From: JBDTSW01 sp963758845 | GTDB taxonomy: Bacteria > Actinomycetota > Thermoleophilia > Solirubrobacterales > 70-9 | Assembly (NCBI GenBank): GCA_963758845.1 | Contig: CAVWWX010000002.1 | Location: forward strand, 1,922,001 to 1,986,000 | Direction: 5' to 3' | DNA length: 64,000 nucleotides | Shown here: positions 54,135-62,251 of the stretch, in pieces | Position numbering within the stretch: position 1 is the stretch's first letter | Layout: each line of letters starts with the position of its first letter | The notes under the pieces: generated by a model | Database searches by the model: none | What the model was told of the DNA's origin: nothing | Seen by the model: only the letters and a program-made list of their open reading frames with translations | Program-made: the position numbers and the translations under genes

Positions 54135-55252
54135 CACGTGGCCAGCTCCAGGAACTCGTCGAAGAGGTGCCGCGCGTCGTGCGGGCCGGGGCCGGCCTCC
54201 GGGTGGTACTGCACCGTGCGGCCGGCGACGTCCTTGAGCTCGAGGCCCTCAACCGTGCGGTCGTAGAGGTTGAGGTGGGAGAGCTCGGCGGCGCCGAAGT
54301 CGGTGTCCCAGCGCACCGGCTCGTCGGTCTCGATCCGCTCGCCCCCGTCCGGGGGGCGGACGGCGAACCCGTGGTTCTGCGAGGTGATCTCGATGCGCCC
54401 CGTCGCGAGCTCCTTGACCGGGTGGTTGGCGCCGCGGTGGCCGAAGGGCAGCTTGAAGGTGTCCAGGCCCACCGCCCGGGAGAGCAGCTGATGTCCCAGG
54501 CAGATGCCGATCACGGGCTTCCTGCCGACCAGCTCGCGAACCGTGCCGACGACGTGGTCGAGGGCCGCCGGGTCGCCGGGGCCGTTGGCGAGGAAGACGA
54601 GGTCTGGATCGCGATCCAGCACCTCGGCCGAGCTCGCCGTGCAGGGCAGCAGCGTCAGCCGGGCGTCGCGCTCGCGGAACTGCCGCAGGATCGAGAGCTT
54701 GATGCCGGTGTCGAGGGCGACCACGTGCGGCCCGTCGCCATCGAACTCGACCGGGGCGTCGGGGGTGACGGTGCGAGCCAGGTCGGCGCCCGCCATTGCG
54801 GGCTCGCCGCCCACCCGCTCGCGGGCCTCGGCCTCGGGCACGGCCGCAGCGAAAAGGCCGCCCCGCATCGCGCCCCCCTCGCGGATCCGCCTCACGAGCG
54901 CGCGCGTGTCGACGCCGCTGATGGCGGGGATCCCGCAGTCGTTCAGCCAATCCAGCCAGCCGCCCTCGGCGCCCGCGGCGTCCTCGCCGTTCTTGCCCTC
55001 GCGCATGATCACCGCGCGGGCGTGGACGCGGTCGGACTCCATCGCCTCGGCGCCGACCCCGTAGTTCCCGACCAGCGGGTAGGTGAAGGTGATGATCTGG
55101 CCTGCGTAGGAGGGGTCGGTCACGGCCTCCTGGTAGCCGGTCATCGACGTGTTGAACACCACCTCGCCGGTCGCCTGGGCATCGACGGCGCCGCAGAGCT
55201 CGCCGTCGAGGCGGGTGCCGTCCTCGAGCAGGAGGTAACCGGGCGCGCTCAC
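54134..55252 (-). CDS. carA: Carbamoyl-phosphate synthase small subunit (glutamine amidotransferase)
   Basis: Hydrolyses glutamine and channels ammonia to CarB. About 372 residues. The N-terminal domain shows LLLEDGTRLDGELCG, GEVVFNTSMTGYQEAVTDPS and YPLVGNYG. The amidotransferase shows VVALDTGIKLSILR, the catalytic Cys in GICLGHQLLSRA, NHPVKELATGRIEITSQNHG and the His/Glu pair in VQYHPEAGPGP. The GTG at 55252 (VSAPGYLLLEDG) gives the usual N-terminus; an ATG at 55288 lies within the 45-bp repeat and is the alternative. It follows an isochorismatase-like gene. Confidence 0.93.
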   Translation of the reverse strand: MSAPGYLLLEDGTRLDGELCGAVDAQATGEVVFNTSMTGYQEAVTDPSYAGQIITFTYPLVGNYGVGAEAMESDRVHARAVIMREGKNGEDAAGAEGGWLDWLNDCGIPAISGVDTRALVRRIREGGAMRGGLFAAAVPEAEARERVGGEPAMAGADLARTVTPDAPVEFDGDGPHVVALDTGIKLSILRQFRERDARLTLLPCTASSAEVLDRDPDLVFLANGPGDPAALDHVVGTVRELVGRKPVIGICLGHQLLSRAVGLDTFKLPFGHRGANHPVKELATGRIEITSQNHGFAVRPPDGGERIETDEPVRWDTDFGAAELSHLNLYDRTVEGLELKDVAGRTVQYHPEAGPGPHDARHLFDEFLELAT

Positions 55253-55261
55253 CTGACTTGC

Positions 55262-55306
55262 CTCGCGCTTCGCAACTCCACCATTCATCGATGCCGCTCC
55301 GCGCTC
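55262..55306 (-). repeat. 45-bp element with fixed ends and variable core, copy 2 (before carA)
   Basis: On the minus strand GAGCGCGGAGC (55306-55296), 19 variable bases, then GTTGCGAAGCGCGAG (55276-55262). Ends, order and spacing are identical to 44968-45012. This copy begins in the stop codon of the isochorismatase-like gene and ends nine bases before the carA GTG. Confidence 0.65.
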
Positions 55307-55847
55307 ACTTGACCAGCGCCTGCACTTCCTTGAACTCCGGGGCGTCCGAGCCCCCCAGGAGCTCGAACAGCGCCGTCTCGACGCTGGTGAGCGCCGCGCC
55401 CGCGCGCTCCATCCGCTCCAGCCCCAGGGTGCGGTTGGCGTCGGTTCGCGAGCCCACCGCGTCGGCGGCGACCTGGACGCCGACCCCGTCGCCCAGGAGG
55501 TCCAGGACGGTCTGGTTCACGCAGACGTGGGTCTCGATGCCGCAGACCAGTGCCTGGTCGCGCCCGCCCAGGTCGAAGCCGTCGGCCTCCGTCGCCGAGA
55601 AGCGCACCTTCTCGACCGGCTCGGTGCCCTCGGGCAGCGCGGCCGCCACGGGGTCGACCGTCCTGCCGAGGCCCTTCGGGTACTGCTCTGTCACGACGAC
55701 GGGGATGCGAAGGGCGCCCGCGCCCCTGACCAGGGTCGCGGTCGCCGCGGCGACCTCCTCGAAGCCGGGGATCGCCTTGCGAAACGCCTCCTGGACGTCC
55801 ACCACCACGAGCGCGGCGCGCTCGCGGTCGAGCTTCTCGACGCTCAC
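55305..55847 (-). CDS. Isochorismatase-family cysteine hydrolase (YcaC/ISOC-like)
   Basis: 180-residue hydrolase with the triad Asp in ALVVVDVQEAF, Lys in VEKVRFSATE and Cys in LVCGIETHVCVNQTVLDLL. The tail ALFELLGG and AADAVGSRTDANRTLGLERM place it with ISOC1/YcaC-type proteins. The family includes nicotinamidases, N-carbamoylsarcosine amidase and ureidoacrylate hydrolase. It sits inside the pyr operon between pyrC and carA, so a role near pyrimidine or carbamoyl metabolism is possible but unproven. GTG at 55847 with GGGAG upstream. Confidence 0.82.
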   Translation of the reverse strand: MSVEKLDRERAALVVVDVQEAFRKAIPGFEEVAAATATLVRGAGALRIPVVVTEQYPKGLGRTVDPVAAALPEGTEPVEKVRFSATEADGFDLGGRDQALVCGIETHVCVNQTVLDLLGDGVGVQVAADAVGSRTDANRTLGLERMERAGAALTSVETALFELLGGSDAPEFKEVQALVK

Positions 55848-55920
55848 TCCGCAACTCCCGAACATCTGCAGTCGTCGCCCGCTGAGAGCCGCCCCGAGTA
55901 CGGGGCGCTGCCTGCGGCCC

Positions 55921-57273
55921 TCATCCGGCAACTCCCATGGCGAACGAGCGCTGGCGGTAGGCGACGCCCCCTGCCGCGACCGTCATCAGCACCCGCCCGG
56001 TCAGCTGGCGGCCGGCGAAGCACGAGTTGTCCGAGCGGCTCTCCCAGCCCTCTGCTCCGGCCTCCCAGCCCGCGGCCGGGTCAAACAGGACCAGATTGGC
56101 CTCGCTTCCGGGTGCCAGCGACGGGGGCTCGATGTCGAAGGCTGCGGCGCCGGAGCTCATCTTCCCGACGACCAGGCCGAGATCGAGCACTCCGGGCAGC
56201 ACCAGGTCGGTGTGGATCACGCTGAACGCCGTCTCCAGCCCGGTCACGCCCATGGCAGCCTCCTCGAGCGGGACCTCCTTGCGCTCCGGGGGGTGCGGCG
56301 CGTGGTCGGTCGCGATGCAATCGATGACCCCAGCCCGCAGGCCGTCGATCAGCGCTTGGCGATCGCTCTCCGAGCGAAGCGGGGGATTCATCTTGAAGCG
56401 CGCGTCCAAGCTGCGGACCGCCTCGTCGGTGAGGGTCAGGTGGTGCGGGGTCACCTCGCAGGTGATCGCGACGCCGGAGGCCTTCGCGGCCCCGACCGCC
56501 TCCACGGACTCGCGGGCCGAGAGGTGCTGGACGTGGATCCGTGCGTCCTCGTAGCGGGCCACGGCGGCGTCGCGGGCGATCATCGTCGACTCCGAGACCG
56601 ACGGGACCCCTTCCAGGCCGAGCATCGCTGACACCGCGCCCTCGTGCATCACCCCGGCGCCCGACAGCTCCGGGTCCTCCTCGTGAAGCGCGATCTGGAG
56701 CCCGGCCAGGCGCTGATACTGCAGCGCGCGCCGCAGCACCCGAGCGCTGCGGATGGGAAGCCCGTCGTCGGAGAAGCCGGCCGCGCCCGCATCGCGAAGC
56801 TCGGCCATCTCGGTCAGCTCCTTGCCCGCCATCGCCATCGTGACCGTGGCCAGGAAGCCCACCGGGACCGAGGCCTCGGCCGCCGCGCGCTCGCGCAGGG
56901 CGCTGATGTCGGCGGCGGTGTCGACGGGCGGACGCGTGTTGGCCATCGCGAGGATCCCGCAGTACCCGCCCGCGGCCGCCGCGCGCGAGCCGGTCTCGAC
57001 GTCCTCGGCGTCCTCTCCCCCGGGCTCGCGCAGGTGGACGTGCGGGTCGAAGAACGCCGGGAAGACGTGCTTGCCCTCGGCGTCGATCGCCTCTGCCCCG
57101 GGCGCCTCGCCCTCGCCGGGCGCCGCCAGCTCGGCGATCTCGCCGTCGCGGACCACCACGTCGTGGACGGCCTCGAGCCCCTGCCGAGGGTCGAGGACGG
57201 AGGCGCGGCTCAAGACAAGCGCCCCGGAGTTCTCGCCGGCCCCCCGCCAGTCGAGCTCGGAGACGCGCCTCAC
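55921..57273 (-). CDS. pyrC: Dihydroorotase
   Basis: Zinc amidohydrolase of 450 residues closing carbamoyl aspartate to dihydroorotate. The metal site is in FFDPHVHLREPGGE, followed by ALHEEDPELSG, EVTPHHLTLTDE with histidine ligands, KMNPPLRSESDR and the catalytic Asp in IATDHAPHPPE. Type I (PyrC of Gram-positives). It overlaps pyrB by four bases. Confidence 0.94.
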   Translation of the reverse strand: MRRVSELDWRGAGENSGALVLSRASVLDPRQGLEAVHDVVVRDGEIAELAAPGEGEAPGAEAIDAEGKHVFPAFFDPHVHLREPGGEDAEDVETGSRAAAAGGYCGILAMANTRPPVDTAADISALRERAAAEASVPVGFLATVTMAMAGKELTEMAELRDAGAAGFSDDGLPIRSARVLRRALQYQRLAGLQIALHEEDPELSGAGVMHEGAVSAMLGLEGVPSVSESTMIARDAAVARYEDARIHVQHLSARESVEAVGAAKASGVAITCEVTPHHLTLTDEAVRSLDARFKMNPPLRSESDRQALIDGLRAGVIDCIATDHAPHPPERKEVPLEEAAMGVTGLETAFSVIHTDLVLPGVLDLGLVVGKMSSGAAAFDIEPPSLAPGSEANLVLFDPAAGWEAGAEGWESRSDNSCFAGRQLTGRVLMTVAAGGVAYRQRSFAMGVAG

Positions 57274-58247
57274 GCTGGCTCCCCGATCGGGGTCGGCGCC
57301 GGCAGCTCGTGGGACTCCGTCTCGCCGTTCTTGGCGGCGGAAGGCCGGTCGTCACCGGTGAGCAGCTCGTAGAGGATCGCCATCCGGACCACCAGGCCGC
57401 TCTCCACCTGGGCGGTCATCAGCGACGCGGGCCCGTCGATCACCTCGGCCGAGAGCTCGACGCCCCGGTTGACGGGGCCGGGATGCATCAGGAGCTGGCG
57501 CGGGCCCAGTCGCCTGGCATCGATCTGGTAGTGGGCCGCGTATTCGCGCAGGGACGGCACGAACGAGTCCTTCATACGCTCGCGCTGCATCCGCAGGGCG
57601 TACACGACGTCGGCGTCGCCCAAGCCGTCCAGGTCGTAGGAGACCTCGCAGCTGATCGCCTGCTCGATGTCCCGCGGGATCAGGGTCGGCGGGCCGGCCA
57701 GCGTCACCTTGGCGCCCATCTCGGCGAAGGCGAGGGCGCAGGACCGCGCGACGCGGCTGTGGAGGACGTCGCCGACGATCCAGATGCTCTTGCCGTCCAG
57801 GTCGCCCAGGCGGCGGCGCAGGGTGAAGACGTCGAGCAGGGCCTGGCTTGGGTGCTCGTGCTTGCCGTCGCCCGCGTTCACGACGGCCGCGTCGGTCCAG
57901 CGGGTGACCATCTGCGCGGCGCCGGCGTGCGGCGAGCGGATGATGATCGCCTCGGGGCCGTAGGCGCTGAGCGTCGCGATGGTGTCCTTGAGCGACTCGC
58001 CCTTGTCGACCGACGAACCGGCGGACTTGACCGACACGACGTCGGCGGAAAGCCGCTTCGCCGCCAGCTCGAACGACGAGCTGGTGCGAGTGCTGGCCTC
58101 GTAGAAGAGGCTGACGATCGTGCGGCCGCGGAGGGTCGGCACCTTCTTGATGTCGCGCCGGCCCACCTCGGCGAAGCTCTCGGCCCGCTCGAGGATGCGC
58201 TCGATCTCGGCGCGTTCCATTCCCTCGACTGCCAGCAGATGACGCAT
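57270..58247 (-). CDS. pyrB: Aspartate carbamoyltransferase catalytic subunit
   Basis: Transfers the carbamoyl group to aspartate, the committed step. 325 residues. The carbamoyl-phosphate site is LFYEASTRTSSSFELAAKRL; HPSQALLDVFTL, WIVGDVLHSRVARS and MHPGPVNRGVEL are the other signatures. No pyrI regulatory gene is present. It overlaps pyrR by one base upstream. Confidence 0.95.
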   Translation of the reverse strand: MRHLLAVEGMERAEIERILERAESFAEVGRRDIKKVPTLRGRTIVSLFYEASTRTSSSFELAAKRLSADVVSVKSAGSSVDKGESLKDTIATLSAYGPEAIIIRSPHAGAAQMVTRWTDAAVVNAGDGKHEHPSQALLDVFTLRRRLGDLDGKSIWIVGDVLHSRVARSCALAFAEMGAKVTLAGPPTLIPRDIEQAISCEVSYDLDGLGDADVVYALRMQRERMKDSFVPSLREYAAHYQIDARRLGPRQLLMHPGPVNRGVELSAEVIDGPASLMTAQVESGLVVRMAILYELLTGDDRPSAAKNGETESHELPAPTPIGEPA

Positions 58248-58828
58248 CAGTCCTCCTCCACTCCCGCCGTGACCTTGATCTCGGACGGCGGCCCGATCGC
58301 CACCTCGTCGAACCCGTCCTCCTCCTCCATCCGCACGTAGACCCGCTCGTCGCGGGAGGTCGGCAGGTTCTTGCCGACGTAGTCGGGGCGGATCGGAAGC
58401 TCGCGGTGGCCGCGGTCGATGAGCGCGGCAAGCTGCACCCGGCCGGGCCGGCCGTAGTCGAATAGCGCCTCGATGGCCGCGCGGGCGGTGCGGCCGGTGA
58501 AGAGGACGTCGTCGACCAGGACGATCGTTCGGCCGTCGAGGTCGAAGTCCAGGTGCGACGCGTGAACGACGGGCGCGGCGCCGGGCTCGCGGCCGTCGAT
58601 GTCGTCGCGGTAGAACGAGATATCGATGTCGCCCAGCGGGACCTCGGAGCCGCTCAACTCGCCGACGAGCGTGTGCAGCCTGGCCCCCAGCAGCGCGCCG
58701 CGGGTGTGGATGCCGACCAGGGCGAGCTCCTCGCCACCGGTGTTCTTCTCGATGATCTCGTGCGCGATCCGCACGAGCGTGCGCCTGAAGTCCTCTCGAT
58801 CGAGGACGACCTTCTCCGGGCCTTCCAC
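58247..58828 (-). CDS. pyrR: Bifunctional PyrR: pyr operon regulator / uracil phosphoribosyltransferase
   Basis: 193-residue type I phosphoribosyltransferase that binds pyr mRNA when UMP is high. REDFRRTLVRIAHEIIEKN, LVGIHTRGALLGARL, the PRPP loop TIVLVDDVLFTGRTARA and RGHRELPIRPDYVGKNLPTS are typical. First gene of the pyr operon. GTG start at 58828 with GAAGGGG before it. A match to the PyrR-binding loop lies 18 bases ahead, next to the ribosome site, so translational repression is likely. Confidence 0.95.
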   Translation of the reverse strand: MEGPEKVVLDREDFRRTLVRIAHEIIEKNTGGEELALVGIHTRGALLGARLHTLVGELSGSEVPLGDIDISFYRDDIDGREPGAAPVVHASHLDFDLDGRTIVLVDDVLFTGRTARAAIEALFDYGRPGRVQLAALIDRGHRELPIRPDYVGKNLPTSRDERVYVRMEEEDGFDEVAIGPPSEIKVTAGVEED

Positions 58829-58845
58829 TAAGCGTGCCCCTTCCT

Positions 58846-58859
58846 GGTCTCTCCGGACC
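58846..58859 (-). promoter_or_regulatory. PyrR-binding RNA hairpin in the pyr operon leader
   Basis: GGTCCGGAGAGACC fits the PyrR loop consensus ARUCCNGNGAGGYU at 11 of 14 positions; the outer A-U is a G-C here. The stem GGTC/GACC carries a CGGAGA loop. It stands directly before the ribosome site AGGAAGGGG, with no terminator behind it. This agrees with repression of translation, as in mycobacteria, and not with attenuation. Confidence 0.65.
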
Positions 58860-58888
58860 GGGTTAAAGGAACCGACGCAGGCAGCCTA

Positions 58889-58932
58889 CCAGCGGGCCCC
58901 GCGGAAGCCCGGGGCTTCCGCGGGGCCGCTGG
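58889..58932. terminator. Long hairpin after the membrane protein gene
   Basis: Arms CCAGCGG-G-CCCCGCGGAAG and CTTCCGCGGGG-CCGCTGG pair over 18 bp with one bulged G, extended by C-G pairs to a small loop. It starts 12 bases past the stop of the membrane-protein gene on the minus strand. There is no T-tract. It probably ends that transcript and separates it from the pyr operon. Confidence 0.6.
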
Positions 58933-58943
58933 CACAAGCCGGC

Positions 58944-59645
58944 TCAGGCGGGTCGGTGCGCCGCCCGGTCATCCTCCGTGGCGCGCGCCGGCCGCTCGCC
59001 GGCCGCTCGATAGCCGGCCCTGTCGACACGGCGGTGATAGCTCTCACCCGCCTTCCCACCCGCCGCAGCGGCGAGCAGCGTGCCCGCCAGCACCAACACC
59101 AGCAGGATGATGCCGCCGGTGGTGGTGTCCTCGTCGATCGGGATGCGCGGCAGGTCGAGGCCCGCGAAGACGTTCCACTCCTCGCCCGCGATGACGCCGA
59201 CCAGGGCGAGCAGCACGGTGATGATGATCGCCCAGAGCCACACGGCCGCTCCCTGACGGGCCCCATCGAAGCGAGACATTCGTCCCGCAACGTAGCCGCC
59301 AGCGAAGTAGGAGATGAGGGCGATTACGAGCAGCGCGATGCCGCTGGCCAGCCCGACCGTATCGGCGTTGGCAATCGCCTCACCGGGCGACTCGAACTCG
59401 GAGATGGCTACTGCGGCGCCCGCGGCGCTCAGGAGTGCCGTCAGCAGGACGGCCATGCCAACCGCCACCAGCCAGCCGAAGAACCCGGCGCCCCAGTTGA
59501 GACCGCCGTAGTGCTCGTGCTGGCGTTCGATCGCCACGTCATGCCGGCCGTCGGGACCGACCGCGCCGGCACGGTCATACCTGTTTTCGGCGGTCTGGTC
59601 ATAACGATCGTCCGTCCGTCCCCGAATGCGATCCATCACATTCAT
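58944..59645 (-). CDS. Integral membrane protein of unknown function (four helices)
   Basis: 233 residues. A hydrophilic N-terminus with Tyr/Arg/Asp repeats (DDRYDQTAENRYDRAG) is followed by four transmembrane segments: FFGWLVAVGMAVLLTALLS, ASGIALLVIALISYFAGGYV, AVWLWAIIITVLLALVGVI and GGIILLVLVLAGTLLAAAAG. The C-terminus is basic and acidic (ATEDDRAAHRPA). GGYVAGRMSRFDGARQG between helices 2 and 3 is a pattern seen in YrzE/TIGR04086-like small membrane proteins. No function can be given. Its transcript ends at the hairpin 58889-58932. Confidence 0.75.
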   Translation of the reverse strand: MNVMDRIRGRTDDRYDQTAENRYDRAGAVGPDGRHDVAIERQHEHYGGLNWGAGFFGWLVAVGMAVLLTALLSAAGAAVAISEFESPGEAIANADTVGLASGIALLVIALISYFAGGYVAGRMSRFDGARQGAAVWLWAIIITVLLALVGVIAGEEWNVFAGLDLPRIPIDEDTTTGGIILLVLVLAGTLLAAAAGGKAGESYHRRVDRAGYRAAGERPARATEDDRAAHRPA

Positions 59646-59720
59646 ATCTCTCCCTTCGAGAACCTCCCCGCTTCCGTCCGGCTACCCCGTTCCGCTCGCC
59701 ATAAATGCGAGGATCACCCC

Positions 59721-60599
59721 GTGAAGCTCAGTGACGCCACCCGCGAGGCGATCGCGATCCACCAGGCGGCCGGCCGGCGGTTCTCGGCCGGCGGCGTCTC
59801 CTCGTTCGTGCGCGAGGCGGGCACGGGCGGGACCGTGGTGCTCCTTCACGGCGTGCCCACGTCCTCGTTTCTCTACCGCAAGGTCGTTCCCGCGGTCGCG
59901 GGCCAGGGCCTTCACGCGGTGGCCTTCGACTACCCCGGGCTTGGCCTCGCCGAGCGGCCCGAGGACTTCGACTACTCCTGGACTGGGCTCGCCGGCTGGA
60001 CGGGCGAGGCGATCGACGCGCTGGGGATCGACCGCTGTCACCTCGTCGTCCACGACATCTCCGGCCCGATCGGCCTCGAGTGGGCGATCAACAACCCCGA
60101 CCGGGTGCTCTCGGTGACGGCGCTCAACACCTTCCTCGACGTCGCCACGTTCCGCCGGCCCTGGCCGATGCACCCGTTCTCGATCCGCGGCATCGGCGAG
60201 GTCTGGCTGGCGATGCTTCAGCCGTGGATCGGCTCCCAGCTCTTCTACCTGGAGGGGATCGACGATCGCTCGGCGACGCCTCGCCACGAGGTCGAGGCCC
60301 ACATCCACCTGTTGAAGCACCGCGACCGTGGCCGCGCGTTCCTGCGGATCATGCGCGGCTTCGAGCTGACCGCCGACAAGCAGCGCTTCCTGTGGGACGG
60401 CCTCGCCGAGCGCAAGTGGCCGGCCCGCATCGTGTGGGGCGAGCGCGACCCGGCGCTGGGCCTGGACCGCCTGCGCGTCGTCGAGGAGGTCCTGAAGGTG
60501 GACGACACGATCCTGCTGCCGGCGAAGCACTTCCTGCAGGAGGAGCAGGCCCCCGCGATCGCCAACGCCATCGGCGACCTCGCCGCGCCGCTGGGCTAG
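59721..60599 (+). CDS. Alpha/beta hydrolase (haloalkane dehalogenase-like)
   Basis: 292-residue alpha/beta hydrolase. Oxyanion motif HGVPTSSFLYRKV, nucleophile elbow HLVVHDISGPIGLEW with Asp, and the His in LLPAKHFLQEEQAP. An Asp nucleophile marks haloalkane dehalogenases, epoxide hydrolases and haloacetate dehalogenases. The Trp or Asn halide pocket is not clear, so the substrate is open. The GTG at 59721 sits behind GCGAGGA. It stands alone on the plus strand and is convergent with rnz. Confidence 0.82.
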   Translation: MKLSDATREAIAIHQAAGRRFSAGGVSSFVREAGTGGTVVLLHGVPTSSFLYRKVVPAVAGQGLHAVAFDYPGLGLAERPEDFDYSWTGLAGWTGEAIDALGIDRCHLVVHDISGPIGLEWAINNPDRVLSVTALNTFLDVATFRRPWPMHPFSIRGIGEVWLAMLQPWIGSQLFYLEGIDDRSATPRHEVEAHIHLLKHRDRGRAFLRIMRGFELTADKQRFLWDGLAERKWPARIVWGERDPALGLDRLRVVEEVLKVDDTILLPAKHFLQEEQAPAIANAIGDLAAPLG

Positions 60600-60646
60600 C
60601 GAACGGCTTTCTGAAGGCTCGGATAGCCCCTGGGCTACCCCATGCT

Positions 60647-61612
60647 TCAACCAGCGACGGGTGGGTGCGGAGGCCTCGCGCCCCGCTCGACCAGGCGCGG
60701 CCGGCCGCGTTCGGGAAATGGGATCTCGACCACGTCGAAGTCGCGCGGGGCGATCGCGCCGGGCATCACCTCCCGGGCCTCGGCCAGCAGGTCGCGGACG
60801 TCGTAGCGGGTCGAGGCGTGGACCAGCGCCAGCATCTCGACCCCGGCATCGCTGGCAAGCCGCGCGGCCTGGCGGGCCGTCGAGTGGCCGGTCTCGGCGG
60901 CCCGCTCGGCCTCCTGGTCGGCGAACGAGGCGTCGTGGACCAGCAGCTGCGCCTCGTGGGCGGCCAAGCGGGTCATCTCGGTCGGCACCGTGTCGCCGGT
61001 GATCACCACCTTGCGCCCGGCCCGCGTCACGCCCATCACGTCGGCGGGGCGCACCGGCCCCTCGGCTCCGTCGACCTCCTCACCGCGCTGAAGCCGGCCC
61101 AGGTCCGGGCCGTGGGTGACGCCGAGCTCGGCCGCACGCTTGGGGTCGAGGTGGCCCGGGCGCTCGTCCTCGACGATCGCGTAGCCGTAGGCGCGCATGC
61201 GGTGGTCGACCGGGAACGAACGCACCTCGTAGCCGTCGCGGCGAACCGCCTCCCCCTCTCCTAGCTCGACCAGCTCGAGCTCATAGGAGATCCGCCCGAA
61301 GATGCGCCGGAGCGAGGCGAAGAGGTCGGTCAGCCCGGGCGGCCCGACCACCCGCAGGGGCACCTGGCGATCGGTCAGGTCGTAGGTCTTCAGCAGGCCG
61401 GGGATGCCCAGGTAGTGGTCGGCGTGGAAGTGCGTCAGGTACAGCTCGTCGACCTGGACTAGGCCCGTCGAGCGCTGCATCTGGCGCTGGGAACCCTCCC
61501 CGCAGTCGAACAACAGCCGGTCCCCTCCCAGGCGAGCCAGCAGGCAGGCGGTCGCCCTCCGTGCCGTTGGCACGGAGCCGCCGGTGCCGAGAAAGACGAC
61601 GTCGAGGTCCAC
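60647..61612 (-). CDS. rnz: Ribonuclease Z
   Basis: Metallo-beta-lactamase nuclease that trims tRNA 3' ends. About 321 residues. LDVVFLGTGGSVPTARRAT, FDCGEGSQRQMQ, the metal site YLTHFHADHYLG, VVITGDTVP and GHSTARQAARLA are the landmarks. The GTG at 61612 gives the family N-terminus; open frame beyond it runs antisense to the tRNA gene. The neighbouring tRNA-Arg has no encoded CCA, so RNase Z processing fits its 3' end. Confidence 0.93.
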   Translation of the reverse strand: MDLDVVFLGTGGSVPTARRATACLLARLGGDRLLFDCGEGSQRQMQRSTGLVQVDELYLTHFHADHYLGIPGLLKTYDLTDRQVPLRVVGPPGLTDLFASLRRIFGRISYELELVELGEGEAVRRDGYEVRSFPVDHRMRAYGYAIVEDERPGHLDPKRAAELGVTHGPDLGRLQRGEEVDGAEGPVRPADVMGVTRAGRKVVITGDTVPTEMTRLAAHEAQLLVHDASFADQEAERAAETGHSTARQAARLASDAGVEMLALVHASTRYDVRDLLAEAREVMPGAIAPRDFDVVEIPFPERGRPRLVERGARPPHPPVAG

Positions 61613-61662
61613 GCGCGAACCGTAGCCGCGCACCCGGCCACTCGCTCTAGACTCGGTCCCGA

Positions 61663-61736
61663 GCGCCCGTAGCTCAGCTGGATAGAGCGCTTCCCTCCGG
61701 AGGAAGAGGCCGCAGGTTCGAATCCTGCCGGGCGTG
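61663..61736 (+). tRNA. tRNA-Arg (anticodon CCG)
   Basis: A complete cloverleaf of 74 bases. The acceptor stem is GCGCCCG with CGGGCGT, G1-U72 wobble. The D arm is in GCTCAGCTGGATAGAGC. The anticodon stem is CTTCC/GGAAG with loop CTCCGGA, giving anticodon CCG, which reads CGG codons for Arg. The T arm is GCAGG-TTCGAAT-CCTGC. CCA is not encoded. It is divergent from rnz and upstream of a lipoprotein gene. Confidence 0.95.
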
Positions 61737-61770
61737 CTGTAATTGGCTTGACCGAGATGAGGGAGACCGA

Positions 61771-62178
61771 ATGCGTGAGATAGGCGTGCGAGGACATCGC
61801 TTTTCGATGCCCCTGGGGCTAGCTGTCGTGCTCGCATGCGCGTCGATCGGGGCAGGTTGCGGCGATGACGACGAGACGACAACGAGCTCGACTTCCACCT
61901 CGGCCGGCAGCTCTGCGGAACAGACGGTCGATCAGGCCGTGAAGTCCTGCAGCGACGAGGCCAGTCAGCTTGGCGGTTCCGCAGGGACCGCGCTCGCCAG
62001 CGCGTGCACCTCTGTCGGCAAGACAGCCACGCAGGCGCTGAGCTCGGGCAGCGAGGATGCGAAGCAGGCGCTGTCCCAGGCCGCGAGCTCCTGCAAGAGC
62101 GCGGTCAACCAGCTGCCATCGGGCCAGGCCCAGGACGCGCTTACCAAGCTCTGCGACGCGATCGCCAGCGCCGAGTAG
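61771..62178 (+). CDS. Predicted lipoprotein with duplicated Cys-flanked helical hairpin
   Basis: 135 residues. A signal sequence (FSMPLGLAVVLACASIGAG) ends at a Cys followed by GDDDE, a lipobox-like SIGAGC. A Ser/Thr linker follows, then two similar units: SCSDEASQ...ASACTSVG with 18 residues between the Cys, and SCKSAVNQ...LTKLCDAIA with 19. Each unit is probably a helical hairpin closed by a disulfide. No family is recognised and no enzyme motif is seen. It lies 34 bases after tRNA-Arg and may share its transcript. Confidence 0.75.
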   Translation: MREIGVRGHRFSMPLGLAVVLACASIGAGCGDDDETTTSSTSTSAGSSAEQTVDQAVKSCSDEASQLGGSAGTALASACTSVGKTATQALSSGSEDAKQALSQAASSCKSAVNQLPSGQAQDALTKLCDAIASAE

Positions 62179-62251
62179 GCGCGGAACAGCTCCTGCCTGT
62201 CGAGTCGCATACCGACTGTAAGTCGACAGACCGGATGGGATCGCGTGAGCT

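Noticed and set aside
60624..60637. Hairpin TAGCCC-CT-GGGCTA between convergent genes
   Set aside because: A stem of six with a two-base loop is expected by chance in this composition, though it could act as a weak terminator.
61640..61740. Minus-strand frame with GRIRTCG and LYPAELRALG
   Set aside because: This is the well-known false translation of the antisense strand of a tRNA gene.
62197..62229. Inverted repeat CTGTCGA...TCGACAG with nested GTCG/CGAC
   Set aside because: Might be a terminator between convergent genes, but the long loop and lack of a T-tract leave it unsupported.
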